Of a stretch of DNA of 64,000 nt, positions 1 through 8,030 are shown one piece after another. Each line of letters starts with the position of its first letter. Position 1 is the stretch's first letter. Both the position numbers and the translations under genes were made by a program. Under the pieces are notes generated by a model. It searched no databases. It saw only the letters and a list, made by a program, of their open reading frames with translations, and was not told where the DNA came from. This DNA comes from Bifidobacterium panos (GTDB lineage Bacteria > Actinomycetota > Actinomycetes > Actinomycetales > Bifidobacteriaceae), in NCBI RefSeq assembly GCF_012932445.1, contig NZ_JAAIIJ010000003.1:1-64000 (forward strand), written 5' to 3'.

Positions 1-1553
1 TTGAAATGCACCTCCACATTAGGCAAATCCTCATACTTAGCCGTGAACGTCACATCCGACTTGACCGTCAAATCCCCAATCTGATCAGGCTGATACACCG
101 GACCGTCCTTACCAAGCTGCCAGCCCAAGAACTTCTTGCCCGCAATCGCCGTCACATCAGGCTGCTTATAACCAGCCGCTTTCTTCAGCTCCGTGTCGGT
201 CGTCACCGTCAACTGGGTCTTCACACCATCGGCCAGCACGCCATCCGAGGTCACGTTGAACGATACCTTATTATTTTCTTTGGCGGTCCACTGGGCATAC
301 AGGTTCACCGTCAAGCCATCCGCAGCCGTCCGGTTCATCACGGCCTCATCATCGTAATAGACACCCTTGCCGTCACGCTTCGTATTCCACCCGGCAAACG
401 AATAACCCTCACGAGAGAACTTGTTCGGGGACAGCTTCTGACCCGCACCGGGCGCGATCTTCTGGGGATCCATCGAGCCCGACGCATCCGCCGCATTCGC
501 ATCAAACTCCACCGTATACTCGGGAGCGAACGGCGTATACGTCACCATCCCGGTAGGAGGCGTCGGAATATCCGATGGAGACTCATACACATCACCCGTC
601 GTCCCATTCCGCCACTTACCGATATTCACATATCCCGAAGGTGCCTCAGCCTTAGCATCAGGACTGCCAAGAGTGCACTCAGAGAGCTTCAAATTGAACT
701 TCGCACCCAGCGTCAACTCCTGAAGATTGGAGAGACCGGAAAGCATGTATGTGCAGCTCGTCACGTTCCGCGTGTTGAAACTCGACAAATCCAACTCCGT
801 CAACCCCGAACAACCAGAGAACATGCCGTACATGTTCGTGACCTTCGATGTAACGAAACCGGACACATCCAACTTCGTCAACCCCGAACAACCCTGGAAC
901 ATGCTGTCCATTTCCGTCACCTTCGACGTGTCCCACCCGGACAAATTCAGCGACGTTAACTTCGAACAAGCCGCAAACATCTGGCCCATGCTCGTCACGT
1001 TCGACGTGTTGAAACCGGACACATCCAACTCGGTCAACGACAAGCAACCTTGGAACATGGACCACATGTTCGTCACGTTCGACGTGCTGATCTGGCTGAG
1101 ACCATTGATGGAGACAAGACCAGTGAACCAAGAAGAGGAATCATTCGACGAGAACAGGTAGGACGAATCCTTCGGGAAGCTGGGGTATGCGTTGTTTGCG
1201 CCATACACCACGTCATACATGGTGTTGCCATCAACAGTGACCGCAGTCGCGCAGCCCCGCACGGAAACGCCGTCATCACCGTTCACATCCTCGCCGGCAT
1301 CCCAACACGTCTTCTTGTACGCATCGGGCAGGCCACTCTGGAACGTAATGCTGCGAACCTGGGACCTATTGATACTGGGATCAAGAACCAAGCCATTGTT
1401 GTTGCGCAGCGTGCCCGACACCGCTTCAGCTTGGGCGGGCATGAACCCCATGGGAGCCAATACGGCCATCATCGCCACCGCCAGTAGGAACGCCAGCGCC
1501 TTCACGGGTCTGCCGCGGCGCCCGGACGGGGCCTTAACTACTGCATGTCTCAT
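1..1553 (-). CDS. BspA/internalin-like secreted surface protein, C-terminus beyond window edge
   Basis: About 517 codons are visible; the 3' end lies outside the window. The start at 1553 is chosen because AAGGAG lies about nine bases upstream and an ATG five bases earlier hits a stop at once. The product begins with a basic stretch and a hydrophobic segment ending AQAEA near residue 44, a typical Sec signal peptide. Five BspA-type (DUF285) leucine-rich units follow, of the pattern TSNVTxMxxMFxGC, about 25 residues each, then an InlB B-type repeat ending in AQWTA. Such proteins are exported and bind host or matrix ligands. It is a paralogue of the protein at 52480-56754, sharing the VVYGAN block and repeat order, so cell-wall-binding repeats may lie in the missing part. 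The family is clear; the ligand is unknown. Confidence 0.85.
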   Translation of the reverse strand, partial: MRHAVVKAPSGRRGRPVKALAFLLAVAMMAVLAPMGFMPAQAEAVSGTLRNNNGLVLDPSINRSQVRSITFQSGLPDAYKKTCWDAGEDVNGDDGVSVRGCATAVTVDGNTMYDVVYGANNAYPSFPKDSSYLFSSNDSSSWFTGLVSINGLSQISTSNVTNMWSMFQGCLSLTELDVSGFNTSNVTSMGQMFAACSKLTSLNLSGWDTSKVTEMDSMFQGCSGLTKLDVSGFVTSKVTNMYGMFSGCSGLTELDLSSFNTRNVTSCTYMLSGLSNLQELTLGAKFNLKLSECTLGSPDAKAEAPSGYVNIGKWRNGTTGDVYESPSDIPTPPTGMVTYTPFAPEYTVEFDANAADASGSMDPQKIAPGAGQKLSPNKFSREGYSFAGWNTKRDGKGVYYDDEAVMNRTAADGLTVNLYAQWTAKENNKVSFNVTSDGVLADGVKTQLTVTTDTELKKAAGYKQPDVTAIAGKKFLGWQLGKDGPVYQPDQIGDLTVKSDVTFTAKYEDLPNVEVHF

Positions 1554-1570
1554 TGCATTCAACTCCTTTA

Positions 1571-1587
1571 GGTAGGTTTCTCCTACC
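1571..1587 (-). promoter_or_regulatory. Leader hairpin before the surface-protein RBS
   Basis: Perfect inverted repeat GGTAGG-5-CCTACC immediately upstream of the Shine-Dalgarno sequence of the gene starting at 1553. A similar small dyad precedes the paralogue at 56754. It could be an operator or an RNA hairpin affecting translation; there is no direct proof of function. Confidence 0.35.
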
Positions 1588-2000
1588 AACGTCGTTAAAG
1601 GAAAACTGCACACCCGCGGACGGCCAGCCTTGGCCGCTCTTCCTTGAGTGCACAAACCTTATCAGCACAAAGATTCCCCCCCCCTGAGACAAGCCAATCC
1701 GGGACGAACCGACGAAAACAGGCGAGAACCGCACCATACCAATGGAGGGAATATATCACCCTCGGTGTGTCGCTACAGAGGATTGAACTGGATAGTGGTA
1801 TAAGGCGCACATTCAAAACGGGATGGATGGGCACCGCGACTTGAGACGCACTCGCAACGGCCTTGTTCCGTTGGCGGGATGTTACGGATGGCACGGGCGG
1901 GATCATTACCGTATTACCGTCAACCGGCGTTGTCCTTATGCTATTGAAACGAACAGCCCACGGGGCTCTTCGCCGCTGTATGTTATACTGAAACGCTGTT
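1588..2000. other. Intergenic region without a recognisable gene
   Basis: Between the divergent surface-protein gene and the tRNA. Open frames here are short and lack ribosome binding sites. A small dyad CGGCCA-GCCT-TGGCCG lies at 1621-1636. The region probably carries the promoters of both flanking genes, but no convincing -35/-10 pair was identified. Confidence 0.5.
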
Positions 2001-2073
2001 GCCCCAGTAGCTCAGTGGATAGAGCACATCTCTCCTAAAGATGGTGTCGTAGGTTCGATTCCTATCTGGGGCA
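2001..2073 (+). tRNA. tRNA-Arg (anticodon CCU)
   Basis: A complete cloverleaf can be drawn. The acceptor arm GCCCCAG pairs with CTGGGGC at 2066-2072. The D-arm contains AGCTCAGTGG. The anticodon stem CATCT/AGATG encloses loop CTCCTAA, giving anticodon CCT. The T-arm contains GGTTCGATTCC. The discriminator base is A, and no CCA is encoded. It would read AGG, a rare codon in this high-G+C genome. Confidence 0.95.
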
Positions 2074-2113
2074 CATCTGAGTCTCAAAGCGCAGATACGC
2101 GGCTCCGCAAGTG

Positions 2114-3082
2114 TCAGAAACCCAAGCGGGTGCGGCCGAATTGGTCGAGCCAGCGCAGAATCGCACCCTCTCGCAACGCCCACGGGCAGATTTCGATTTC
2201 CTCGACATTCAACGCCCTCATGATTTCGGCGGCAACCACCGCGCCACCGACGATCTGCATCGTGCGCTCTTGGGTAATGCCAGGCAGAGCCACACGCTGT
2301 TGCGGCGAAATCGCAGCCAGCCTGGGAATCCAATCCTCCAACTGATCGAGAGTCATGATCTTCGTATCCTCACGACCCGGCTGACGCAACACCGCACCAG
2401 CGAGACGAGCGAGGGAACGGAAGGTCTTCGATGTGCCGACCGCATGGTTCGGATGCTTGGACGATGGGAAAGCCTCGACCATCGGCTCGATCACCTTGCG
2501 CACCTGCTTGCGCACCTTCACCAGTTCCTCAGCGGTGGCGACGCCTTCGGGCAGAAACTCAGTGGTGATGCGGCCCGCGCCCGCAGGCACCGACAATGCC
2601 ACGGTCGGCTCCTCATCCGAGCCCATCGCCACTTCCAACGAACCGCCACCGATGTCAAGCATGAGCAGGCGACCGGCATCCCACCCATACCAGCGGCGCG
2701 CGGCAAGGAACGTGAGCCGAGCCTCATCAGCGCCGGACAGCACCGTCACGCCCTGGCCGATGCGCTCCTCGATTTTATGGAGCACCTTGTTGCCATTCGG
2801 TGCCTCGCGAATGGCGCTGGTGGCCATGGCGAGCAACTGCGTGATCTCGTACTCCTCAGCGAGATGCATGCCCTTGTCGACGGCCTGAAGCAACGCTTCG
2901 ACGCCGGACTTCTTGATGGAACCGTCCTCTTTGAGATATTGCATGAGGCGCACGGTGCTTTTCACGCTCGCCTCGGGGTCGGGACGCGCGCCGAGAGCCG
3001 CGTCGACAATCAGCATGTGGACGGTGTTGGATCCGATATCGAGCACCCCTAGACGGGTGGCTTGCGAATGAAGATTGGCCAT
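2114..3082 (-). CDS. Ppx/GppA family exopolyphosphatase / pppGpp phosphohydrolase
   Basis: A 322-residue protein of the actin-like ASKHA phosphatase fold. The N-terminal phosphate-binding segment VLDIGSNTVHMLIVD, a second nucleotide-binding block LMLDIGGGSLEVAMG and the ISPQQR region are typical of the short actinobacterial Ppx/GppA proteins, which lack the C-terminal HD domain of E. coli Ppx. Family members release phosphate from polyphosphate or convert pppGpp to ppGpp; which applies here cannot be decided from sequence. ATG at 3082 (MANLHS) is preferred over a GTG eight codons upstream because the homologous core starts just after it. No strong Shine-Dalgarno sequence is visible, so leaderless translation is possible. 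It stands alone, close behind the tRNA on the other strand. Confidence 0.88.
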   Translation of the reverse strand: MANLHSQATRLGVLDIGSNTVHMLIVDAALGARPDPEASVKSTVRLMQYLKEDGSIKKSGVEALLQAVDKGMHLAEEYEITQLLAMATSAIREAPNGNKVLHKIEERIGQGVTVLSGADEARLTFLAARRWYGWDAGRLLMLDIGGGSLEVAMGSDEEPTVALSVPAGAGRITTEFLPEGVATAEELVKVRKQVRKVIEPMVEAFPSSKHPNHAVGTSKTFRSLARLAGAVLRQPGREDTKIMTLDQLEDWIPRLAAISPQQRVALPGITQERTMQIVGGAVVAAEIMRALNVEEIEICPWALREGAILRWLDQFGRTRLGF

Positions 3083-3136
3083 GAATATGACCCTAGCACT
3101 GCGCACACCCCTATTGGTGGGATGGCGCTGGCGCCG

Positions 3137-3187
3137 CGGAGTTCATACGGCCTGGCGCGGCAGGGACGGTATATGGATGACCCTATG
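3137..3187. repeat. 51-bp direct repeat, copy 1
   Basis: Matches 4639-4689 at 46 of 51 positions. The last 29 bases (3159-3187) are identical to 4661-4689, beginning GGCAGGGACGG and ending GACCCTATG. The two copies bracket the AAA/DUF4143 ATPase gene, so the gene plus one repeat unit is a 1502-bp insert in what would otherwise be a short intergenic region. Confidence 0.85.
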
Positions 3188-3194
3188 GCTTTTG

Positions 3195-4394
3195 CTAAAA
3201 ATCCTCGCTCAGCAGGAAGTCCGCGAGATGCATGATCTTGACCCCGTTAATGTTGCCTGTGGCAAGCTCGTCCAGCGTCACCACATATTTCGGGTAGTGA
3301 TCTTTGATTTCAAGCAGGTTGGCGATTTCCCTGTCTGATTCCTCCGGCATATTGCGGCACACCTGCACATAAATGCGCTCATCACGCCGCACGGCCACGA
3401 AGTCAATCTCCTTGCTTGCGTTCTTGCCGATATACGCATCGTAGCCTTTTCGACGAAGCTCAAAATACACGATGTTTTCCAGCATGGCGGCGACGGACTT
3501 CGGGTTAAACCCCATCATGCAGTATTTCAGGGAAGCATCCGCAAGGTAGAATTTCTCCTGCGTTTTCAGAACGGTTTTGCCCTGCATGTCGTACCGCTGA
3601 CAGCGGTAGATCACGAAAGCCTTTTCCAGCCATTCCAGATAGTTATACACAGACTCCACCGAGAGGGAACGCCCCTCGTTTTTCATGAATTTCACGATGG
3701 CATTGGCGGAAAAAGTCTTGCCGACATTTTCAATGACATACTTAACCACACGGTTGAACAAACCAAAGTTGGTGATATTGTGCCGTTTGGTGATGTCACT
3801 GGTGATGACGGAATCATAAATTCCCTCAACGATCTGATAGGACGAGCGCTCATCGAAGTTTCCAAGGGCGACGATGGGGAACCCGCCCGTGCGGATGTAG
3901 TTGTTCAGAAGCTCTTTGGGCGTGCGGCCGCTTTCCTTTTTGAACTCCAGATATTCCGCAAAGGACAATGTGAAAACCGGGATGGAGATATAGCGCCCTG
4001 TTAGATAGGTGGATATTTCGCTGGACATCAGCTTGGAGTTGGAGCCGGTCACATAGATATCCGTGTTGGTCCCCTCCAACAGACTGTTGACCGTCTTCTC
4101 CCATCCGCCGACCTCCTGCACCTCGTCCAGCAAAAGATAGTAGTGCTGGCCGTCAGCCATTTTGCCTTTTATATCGCGGTACATTTGCTTGGCGGTCATG
4201 CCATCGTCCAGCTCTTGCGAGCTATAGCGCATATAGATCACATGATCAGCAGGGATGCCGCTGTTGATCAGGTCGTCTTGCAGCATGTCCAAAATGGTCG
4301 ATTTTCCGCAGCGGCGGATTCCAGAGAGAATCTTCACCAGCGGAACTTCTCGGTAGGTTTTCAGTATGTCCAGATAATAGGGTCTAACAATCAT
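3195..4394 (-). CDS. AAA family ATPase with C-terminal DUF4143 domain (copy 1)
   Basis: 399 residues. Walker A GIRRCGKST at residues 25-33 and Walker B LLLDEVQEV near residue 85 define the N-terminal AAA_14 ATPase. The C-terminal half is DUF4143, with a degenerate PD-(D/E)XK-like core KEIDFVAV...YVQVC in which the expected ExK is QxC, so nuclease activity is unlikely for this copy. The role of the family is not established; mobility, defence and toxin-like roles have all been proposed. The start at 4394 (MIVRPYY) has GAGAGG eight bases upstream; the ATG six bases earlier is too close to it. Base composition is visibly A+T-richer than the neighbours, and 51-bp direct repeats bracket the gene, which supports horizontal acquisition. 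Confidence 0.85.
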   Translation of the reverse strand: MIVRPYYLDILKTYREVPLVKILSGIRRCGKSTILDMLQDDLINSGIPADHVIYMRYSSQELDDGMTAKQMYRDIKGKMADGQHYYLLLDEVQEVGGWEKTVNSLLEGTNTDIYVTGSNSKLMSSEISTYLTGRYISIPVFTLSFAEYLEFKKESGRTPKELLNNYIRTGGFPIVALGNFDERSSYQIVEGIYDSVITSDITKRHNITNFGLFNRVVKYVIENVGKTFSANAIVKFMKNEGRSLSVESVYNYLEWLEKAFVIYRCQRYDMQGKTVLKTQEKFYLADASLKYCMMGFNPKSVAAMLENIVYFELRRKGYDAYIGKNASKEIDFVAVRRDERIYVQVCRNMPEESDREIANLLEIKDHYPKYVVTLDELATGNINGVKIMHLADFLLSEDF

Positions 4395-4443
4395 ATTCAT
4401 TACCTCTCTGCCATTAGGATAACCCAAAAACATTTAGATAATC

Positions 4444-4476
4444 GATAGTTTTTACTGAGATTTCAGAAAAACTATC
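4444..4476. promoter_or_regulatory. Inverted repeat upstream of ATPase copy 1
   Basis: GATAGTTTTT and AAAAACTATC form perfect 10-bp arms around a 13-base centre that itself contains CTGA/TCAG. It lies about 50 bases upstream of the ATPase start, in the likely promoter, and is best read as an operator; a terminator is the alternative. The rest of 4395-4739 holds direct-repeat copy 2 and no convincing gene. Confidence 0.5.
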
Positions 4477-4638
4477 AAAATATGGCAGTTTTTTCGGTTC
4501 TATCTTCACCTGTAGTGGCGGGGAAGCGGCGCAAAGAACGGGACTGTCTGTACGCTACAGCCAAAACGTTTGTTGCTCCGGTGCCCAGTGGCTTCAGTGG
4601 CACATTGGGTTTTCAGCGGGTCGCTTGCGGCAACATCA

Positions 4639-4689
4639 CGGAGTTTATGCGGCCGGGAACGGCAGGGACGGTATATGGATGACCCTATG
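4639..4689. repeat. 51-bp direct repeat, copy 2
   Basis: Partner of 3137-3187, with a 29-bp identical 3' part. It ends 50 bases before the start of the downstream oxidoreductase gene and may carry part of its native promoter region. Confidence 0.85.
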
Positions 4690-4739
4690 ATGGCAGTGTC
4701 TTACAAGAGCTGCATTACAAGAGCCGTATTCGAGGAGGA

Positions 4740-5795
4740 ATGATGGGCAGGTTGAATGGCAGGCGCGCCGAGGCGCTGGCGAATGGCGAGCAGGTGAATG
4801 TCGCGATTCTGGGGGCTGGGCGCATTGCTCACACGATGGCCGACACGTTGGTGAAGATGGCGAGCGACCCGCGGTATGCCAGCTGGATTCACCCTTATGC
4901 GGTGGCGGCGCGGGACGGCGAGCGCGCCGAGACATTCGCGGCTCAATACGGGCTGGACAAGGCCTATGGCTCCTATGAGGCGCTGGCCGGGGACGAGAAT
5001 GTGGACTTGGTGTATATCGCCACGCCGCACAATCTGCACGCCGAACAGTCAATCATGTGTATGCAGGCGGGCAGGAACGTGCTGGTGGAGAAGGCGTTCA
5101 CCGCGAACGCGAGGCAGGCGCGCGAGCTGATCGAGACCGCCGAGAAGACGGGGATGCTCGCCACCGAGGCGATCTGGACGCGCTACCAGCCGAGCCGGGC
5201 GATTATCAACGAGCTGGTGGACGGCGGTGAGCTGGGCGAGGTGAAGGCCGTGCGCGCCGATTTGAGCTATGCCGTGGACGGCAAGGCACGCATCACCGAC
5301 CCCGCTTTGGCCGGCGGGGCGCTCCTGGATGTGGGCGTGTATGCGCTGAACTTCATCGATATGGCGGTGGGTGCCGACCACGGGCGCGCCATCGAGCGTC
5401 TCGACACCACGATGACGCCGTTTGCGACCGGCGTGGACGCTTCGAACTCGACCACGCTGGTGTATGGGGACGGCTTGATGGCCACGGCGACCAGCTCGGC
5501 GGTGGCGGCGTCCGACCGGTTCGGTTGCATCTATGGCACCGAGGGCTATGCCGTGGTGACGAATATCAACAATCCCGAGGGCATCGACGTGTATGGACTT
5601 GATCACAAGCTGCGCCGCCATATCGACGTGCCCGCACAGCTGACCGGCTATGAGTATGAGGTGGCGGCCGCGGCCAATGCCCTGCTTGATGGCCGCGGCG
5701 AATGCCCCGAGATGCCACACGCCGACACCTTGCGCATCATGGAGCTCATGGACGAGATTCGCGGGCGCTGGGGGCTGAAGTACCCGTTTGAGTGA
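4740..5795 (+). CDS. Gfo/Idh/MocA family NAD(P)-dependent oxidoreductase
   Basis: 351 residues. The Rossmann motif AILGAGRIA near residue 23 binds NAD(P). The VYIATPHNLHAEQ and LVEKAFTAN segments are hallmarks of the Gfo/Idh/MocA fold, the Lys of EKAFT being the usual catalytic lysine. The C-terminal half is the alpha/beta substrate domain. Members act on sugars, inositols or dihydrodiols; the substrate cannot be assigned here. GAGGAGGA directly precedes tandem ATG codons at 4740 and 4743; the second has the better spacing, and a GTG at 4794 lies just before the Rossmann strand. The gene is monocistronic, between the direct repeat and a bidirectional terminator. Confidence 0.88.
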   Translation: MMGRLNGRRAEALANGEQVNVAILGAGRIAHTMADTLVKMASDPRYASWIHPYAVAARDGERAETFAAQYGLDKAYGSYEALAGDENVDLVYIATPHNLHAEQSIMCMQAGRNVLVEKAFTANARQARELIETAEKTGMLATEAIWTRYQPSRAIINELVDGGELGEVKAVRADLSYAVDGKARITDPALAGGALLDVGVYALNFIDMAVGADHGRAIERLDTTMTPFATGVDASNSTTLVYGDGLMATATSSAVAASDRFGCIYGTEGYAVVTNINNPEGIDVYGLDHKLRRHIDVPAQLTGYEYEVAAAANALLDGRGECPEMPHADTLRIMELMDEIRGRWGLKYPFE

Positions 5796-5840
5796 TTCGG
5801 TGGTTTTGTGATTTTGTGATTCAGTGATTCTCGGGTCGCC

Positions 5841-5872
5841 CGTGGGCGAGCGTTCACGGACGCTCGCCCACG
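5841..5872. terminator. Bidirectional terminator hairpin
   Basis: A perfect 13-bp stem CGTGGGCGAGCGT with a 6-base loop lies between the convergent oxidoreductase and MFS transporter genes. There is no long T-tract, but position and strength fit termination on both strands. Confidence 0.7.
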
Positions 5873-5891
5873 AACGTTCAGGCGTGAATGC

Positions 5892-7190
5892 TCAGGCGCG
5901 TTTGCGTGACAGAGCCCAGCCGAGCAAGGCGAGCGGGACGGCGCAGGCGGTGAAGCAGAACGGCAGCACCATGCCGACATGAGCGCCGGCCTGGTCAAGC
6001 ACGACGCCGGCCACTAACGAGCCCATCGAAGCACCAACCGTGCCTGCCGTGTTCACCCAGCTCAAGCCTTCCGTCAGGCTTTCGACAGGCACCAGTTCCT
6101 TGACCACCAGATTGCCCGTGGTGAGCAGGGGCGAGACGAACAAGCCCGTCACCACTTCGAGGGCACCGAGCAAGAGCAGGTTGTCCATCGCCAAGCGGAA
6201 GCCGACATAACCGGCGGTAAGCAGGCACAGAAACAGCACCATGTGCCCCCAATGCGAGCCCTTGAACTGGTGCGAGCCGAAAATCACCGCGCCGATGCAC
6301 GAACCGACCGCAAACATCGCCAACTGCAACCCGAGGAACTGCTCCAGGCCCATCGCCTTGATGGTGGCGGTGATCGACACGTCGAACGCGGTGAAGCTCA
6401 TATTGAACACCACGAACACCGCCAGCACGGGCAACACGCCGGCATAGAGCAGCGCGCTTTTGGCTCTGGGCCTGCCGGAGCGCAACTGGCGCAGGCTGAA
6501 TCGGTTGGACTGCTCGCCCTCGCGCGCCAACTCCTGGCCGCTCTGGGTGACGTCGATTTGCTCGATCATGGCCGGCGGCTGCGTGGACTTCAAGTGGAAG
6601 AACACCGTTCCGCCCAGCGCGCACGCGATCGTCGGCACGAACAGCTGGCTGACCGGGTGCACCGAGGTGGCGAGCCAGGCGGCCAAAATCGGCCCCAGAA
6701 TGAACACTATCTCGTCGATGGCGGCTTCCAGCGCGTAGGCTGTGTTGAGCAGTGCCTCTTCCCCGTCCACGCCGCGCAAGGCGTAGGCCCAGCGCGTGCG
6801 TACCAAAGCGCCGAACGCAAACTGGGTGAGCCCCATCATGATGGCGAGCACGAACAGCAGCCCAATCGGCACGCGAACCAAGGCGCCGAACGCGAACAAC
6901 AGCATCGCGACTACCTGCGCCGAGAGCGCGAGACGACCGACGCGGCGCTGCCCGAAGCGGTCGAACAGGCGTGCGTACAGCGGTGTGACGATGGCCACGG
7001 CGAACACGTAGGCGGCGCTCATGGTGCCGGCGATCGTCCAATTGTTGTATATGTGGTTCAACGCAAGCACAATACCCAAGCTCATCATGGACATCGGCAG
7101 GCGGGCCAGCGCGCCGGAGAGGCAGAACGCCTTGGTGCCGGGGATGCGGAACAGCTGAGAATATGAGGATTGAGACTGCTTGTTGCTCAT
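5892..7190 (-). CDS. Major facilitator superfamily transporter
   Basis: 432 residues with about twelve hydrophobic helices. The loop between helices 2 and 3 reads LYARLFDRFGQRRVGR, a clear form of the MFS signature GxxxDRxGRR. A hydrophilic central loop (about residues 200-235) separates the two six-helix halves. It probably exports a drug or metabolite; the substrate is unknown. Its ATG overlaps the stop of the acetyltransferase gene by four bases (7187-7190), so the two are co-translated. The 3' end meets the convergent oxidoreductase at a shared terminator. Confidence 0.88.
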   Translation of the reverse strand: MSNKQSQSSYSQLFRIPGTKAFCLSGALARLPMSMMSLGIVLALNHIYNNWTIAGTMSAAYVFAVAIVTPLYARLFDRFGQRRVGRLALSAQVVAMLLFAFGALVRVPIGLLFVLAIMMGLTQFAFGALVRTRWAYALRGVDGEEALLNTAYALEAAIDEIVFILGPILAAWLATSVHPVSQLFVPTIACALGGTVFFHLKSTQPPAMIEQIDVTQSGQELAREGEQSNRFSLRQLRSGRPRAKSALLYAGVLPVLAVFVVFNMSFTAFDVSITATIKAMGLEQFLGLQLAMFAVGSCIGAVIFGSHQFKGSHWGHMVLFLCLLTAGYVGFRLAMDNLLLLGALEVVTGLFVSPLLTTGNLVVKELVPVESLTEGLSWVNTAGTVGASMGSLVAGVVLDQAGAHVGMVLPFCFTACAVPLALLGWALSRKRA

Positions 7191-7864
7191 CGGGTCACCT
7201 CCCCCGCGTAGATGAACAGGTCGGCGTCATCGGGCACCGGCTCGTCCGGGTGGTCTTTGGCGTATCGTTCGGCCACGCGATTCAGGCCCTGATGGTCGTA
7301 AAAGCTCACGTCGCAACCGGAATCGGTGTGCAGATAGTAGCGTTCGACGCCTTGGCTTGCGAAGGACGCGAGCAGCCGCCGCCACAAGGTACCGCCCACG
7401 CCGCGGCCTCGTGCGGCCCTCGCGACGAGGAACAGCTCCAATTCGGCCTGAGTGTGCGCGTTGATGCCGAGAACGCTTTCCATGCGACGCTCCAGATCAT
7501 GCCAGCCGTTGGTCAGGCTCAATGCGCGCGTGCCGGCGGCGGTGGAACCAAGCTGGCCGTCCACCTCGGCGAGCGCTTGCGGCACCTGATCGAACAGCAC
7601 CGGCTGGCCGACGACGCGCGACAGCGTGACGCCCATGAACGAGCCGCTTTCCTCGTCTACGGCGACTTCGGCGCGCGTGGCGGGCTCAAGGTAATGCAGG
7701 GTGAAATGACGCGACAATCGTTGGGAAAGATCGCGGCTGAGGGAACCGGTTTCACCCCATGTGCAATCGAACTCTTCGACGATGGCGTCCAGGTCGCTCC
7801 ACTCGAGGGGGCGGTAGGTGACGCCGTTGGCGGTTGCTTTGGTTGCGGTGTTGAACGCAGCCAT
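7187..7864 (-). CDS. GNAT family N-acetyltransferase
   Basis: 225 residues. The acetyl-CoA binding loop RGRGVG at residues 152-157, preceded by the strand LELFLVARAA, is the GNAT motif A; the following helix GTLWRRLLASF and the strand YYLHTDSGCDVSFYDHQG complete the fold. These enzymes transfer acetyl from acetyl-CoA to an amine; the acceptor is not predictable. The gene is first of a two-gene operon with the MFS transporter. An AGGAG just upstream of the ATG supports the start. Pairing of an acetyltransferase with an exporter hints at detoxification or resistance, but this is inference. Confidence 0.85.
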   Translation of the reverse strand: MAAFNTATKATANGVTYRPLEWSDLDAIVEEFDCTWGETGSLSRDLSQRLSRHFTLHYLEPATRAEVAVDEESGSFMGVTLSRVVGQPVLFDQVPQALAEVDGQLGSTAAGTRALSLTNGWHDLERRMESVLGINAHTQAELELFLVARAARGRGVGGTLWRRLLASFASQGVERYYLHTDSGCDVSFYDHQGLNRVAERYAKDHPDEPVPDDADLFIYAGEVTR

Positions 7865-8030
7865 GATGCTTCATACTCCTTTAATACTTATCGTTCGGCA
7901 CGTGCGCCCGCCCACACATGCGCGCACGAGGGTCGCGGTTCCCTCCGATGCGGCCACGGCGCGTTTCAGCCGTGTTGCAGCCATGCGCCCCGCGTTGCGG
8001 CGATTGCCTTATCGCGCGGGGTTGTTCGGC

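Noticed and set aside
4500..4638. Possible decayed copy of the 111-bp hairpin core (CTGTCTGTA match)
   Set aside because: Only about nine bases agree and no hairpins follow, consistent with chance.
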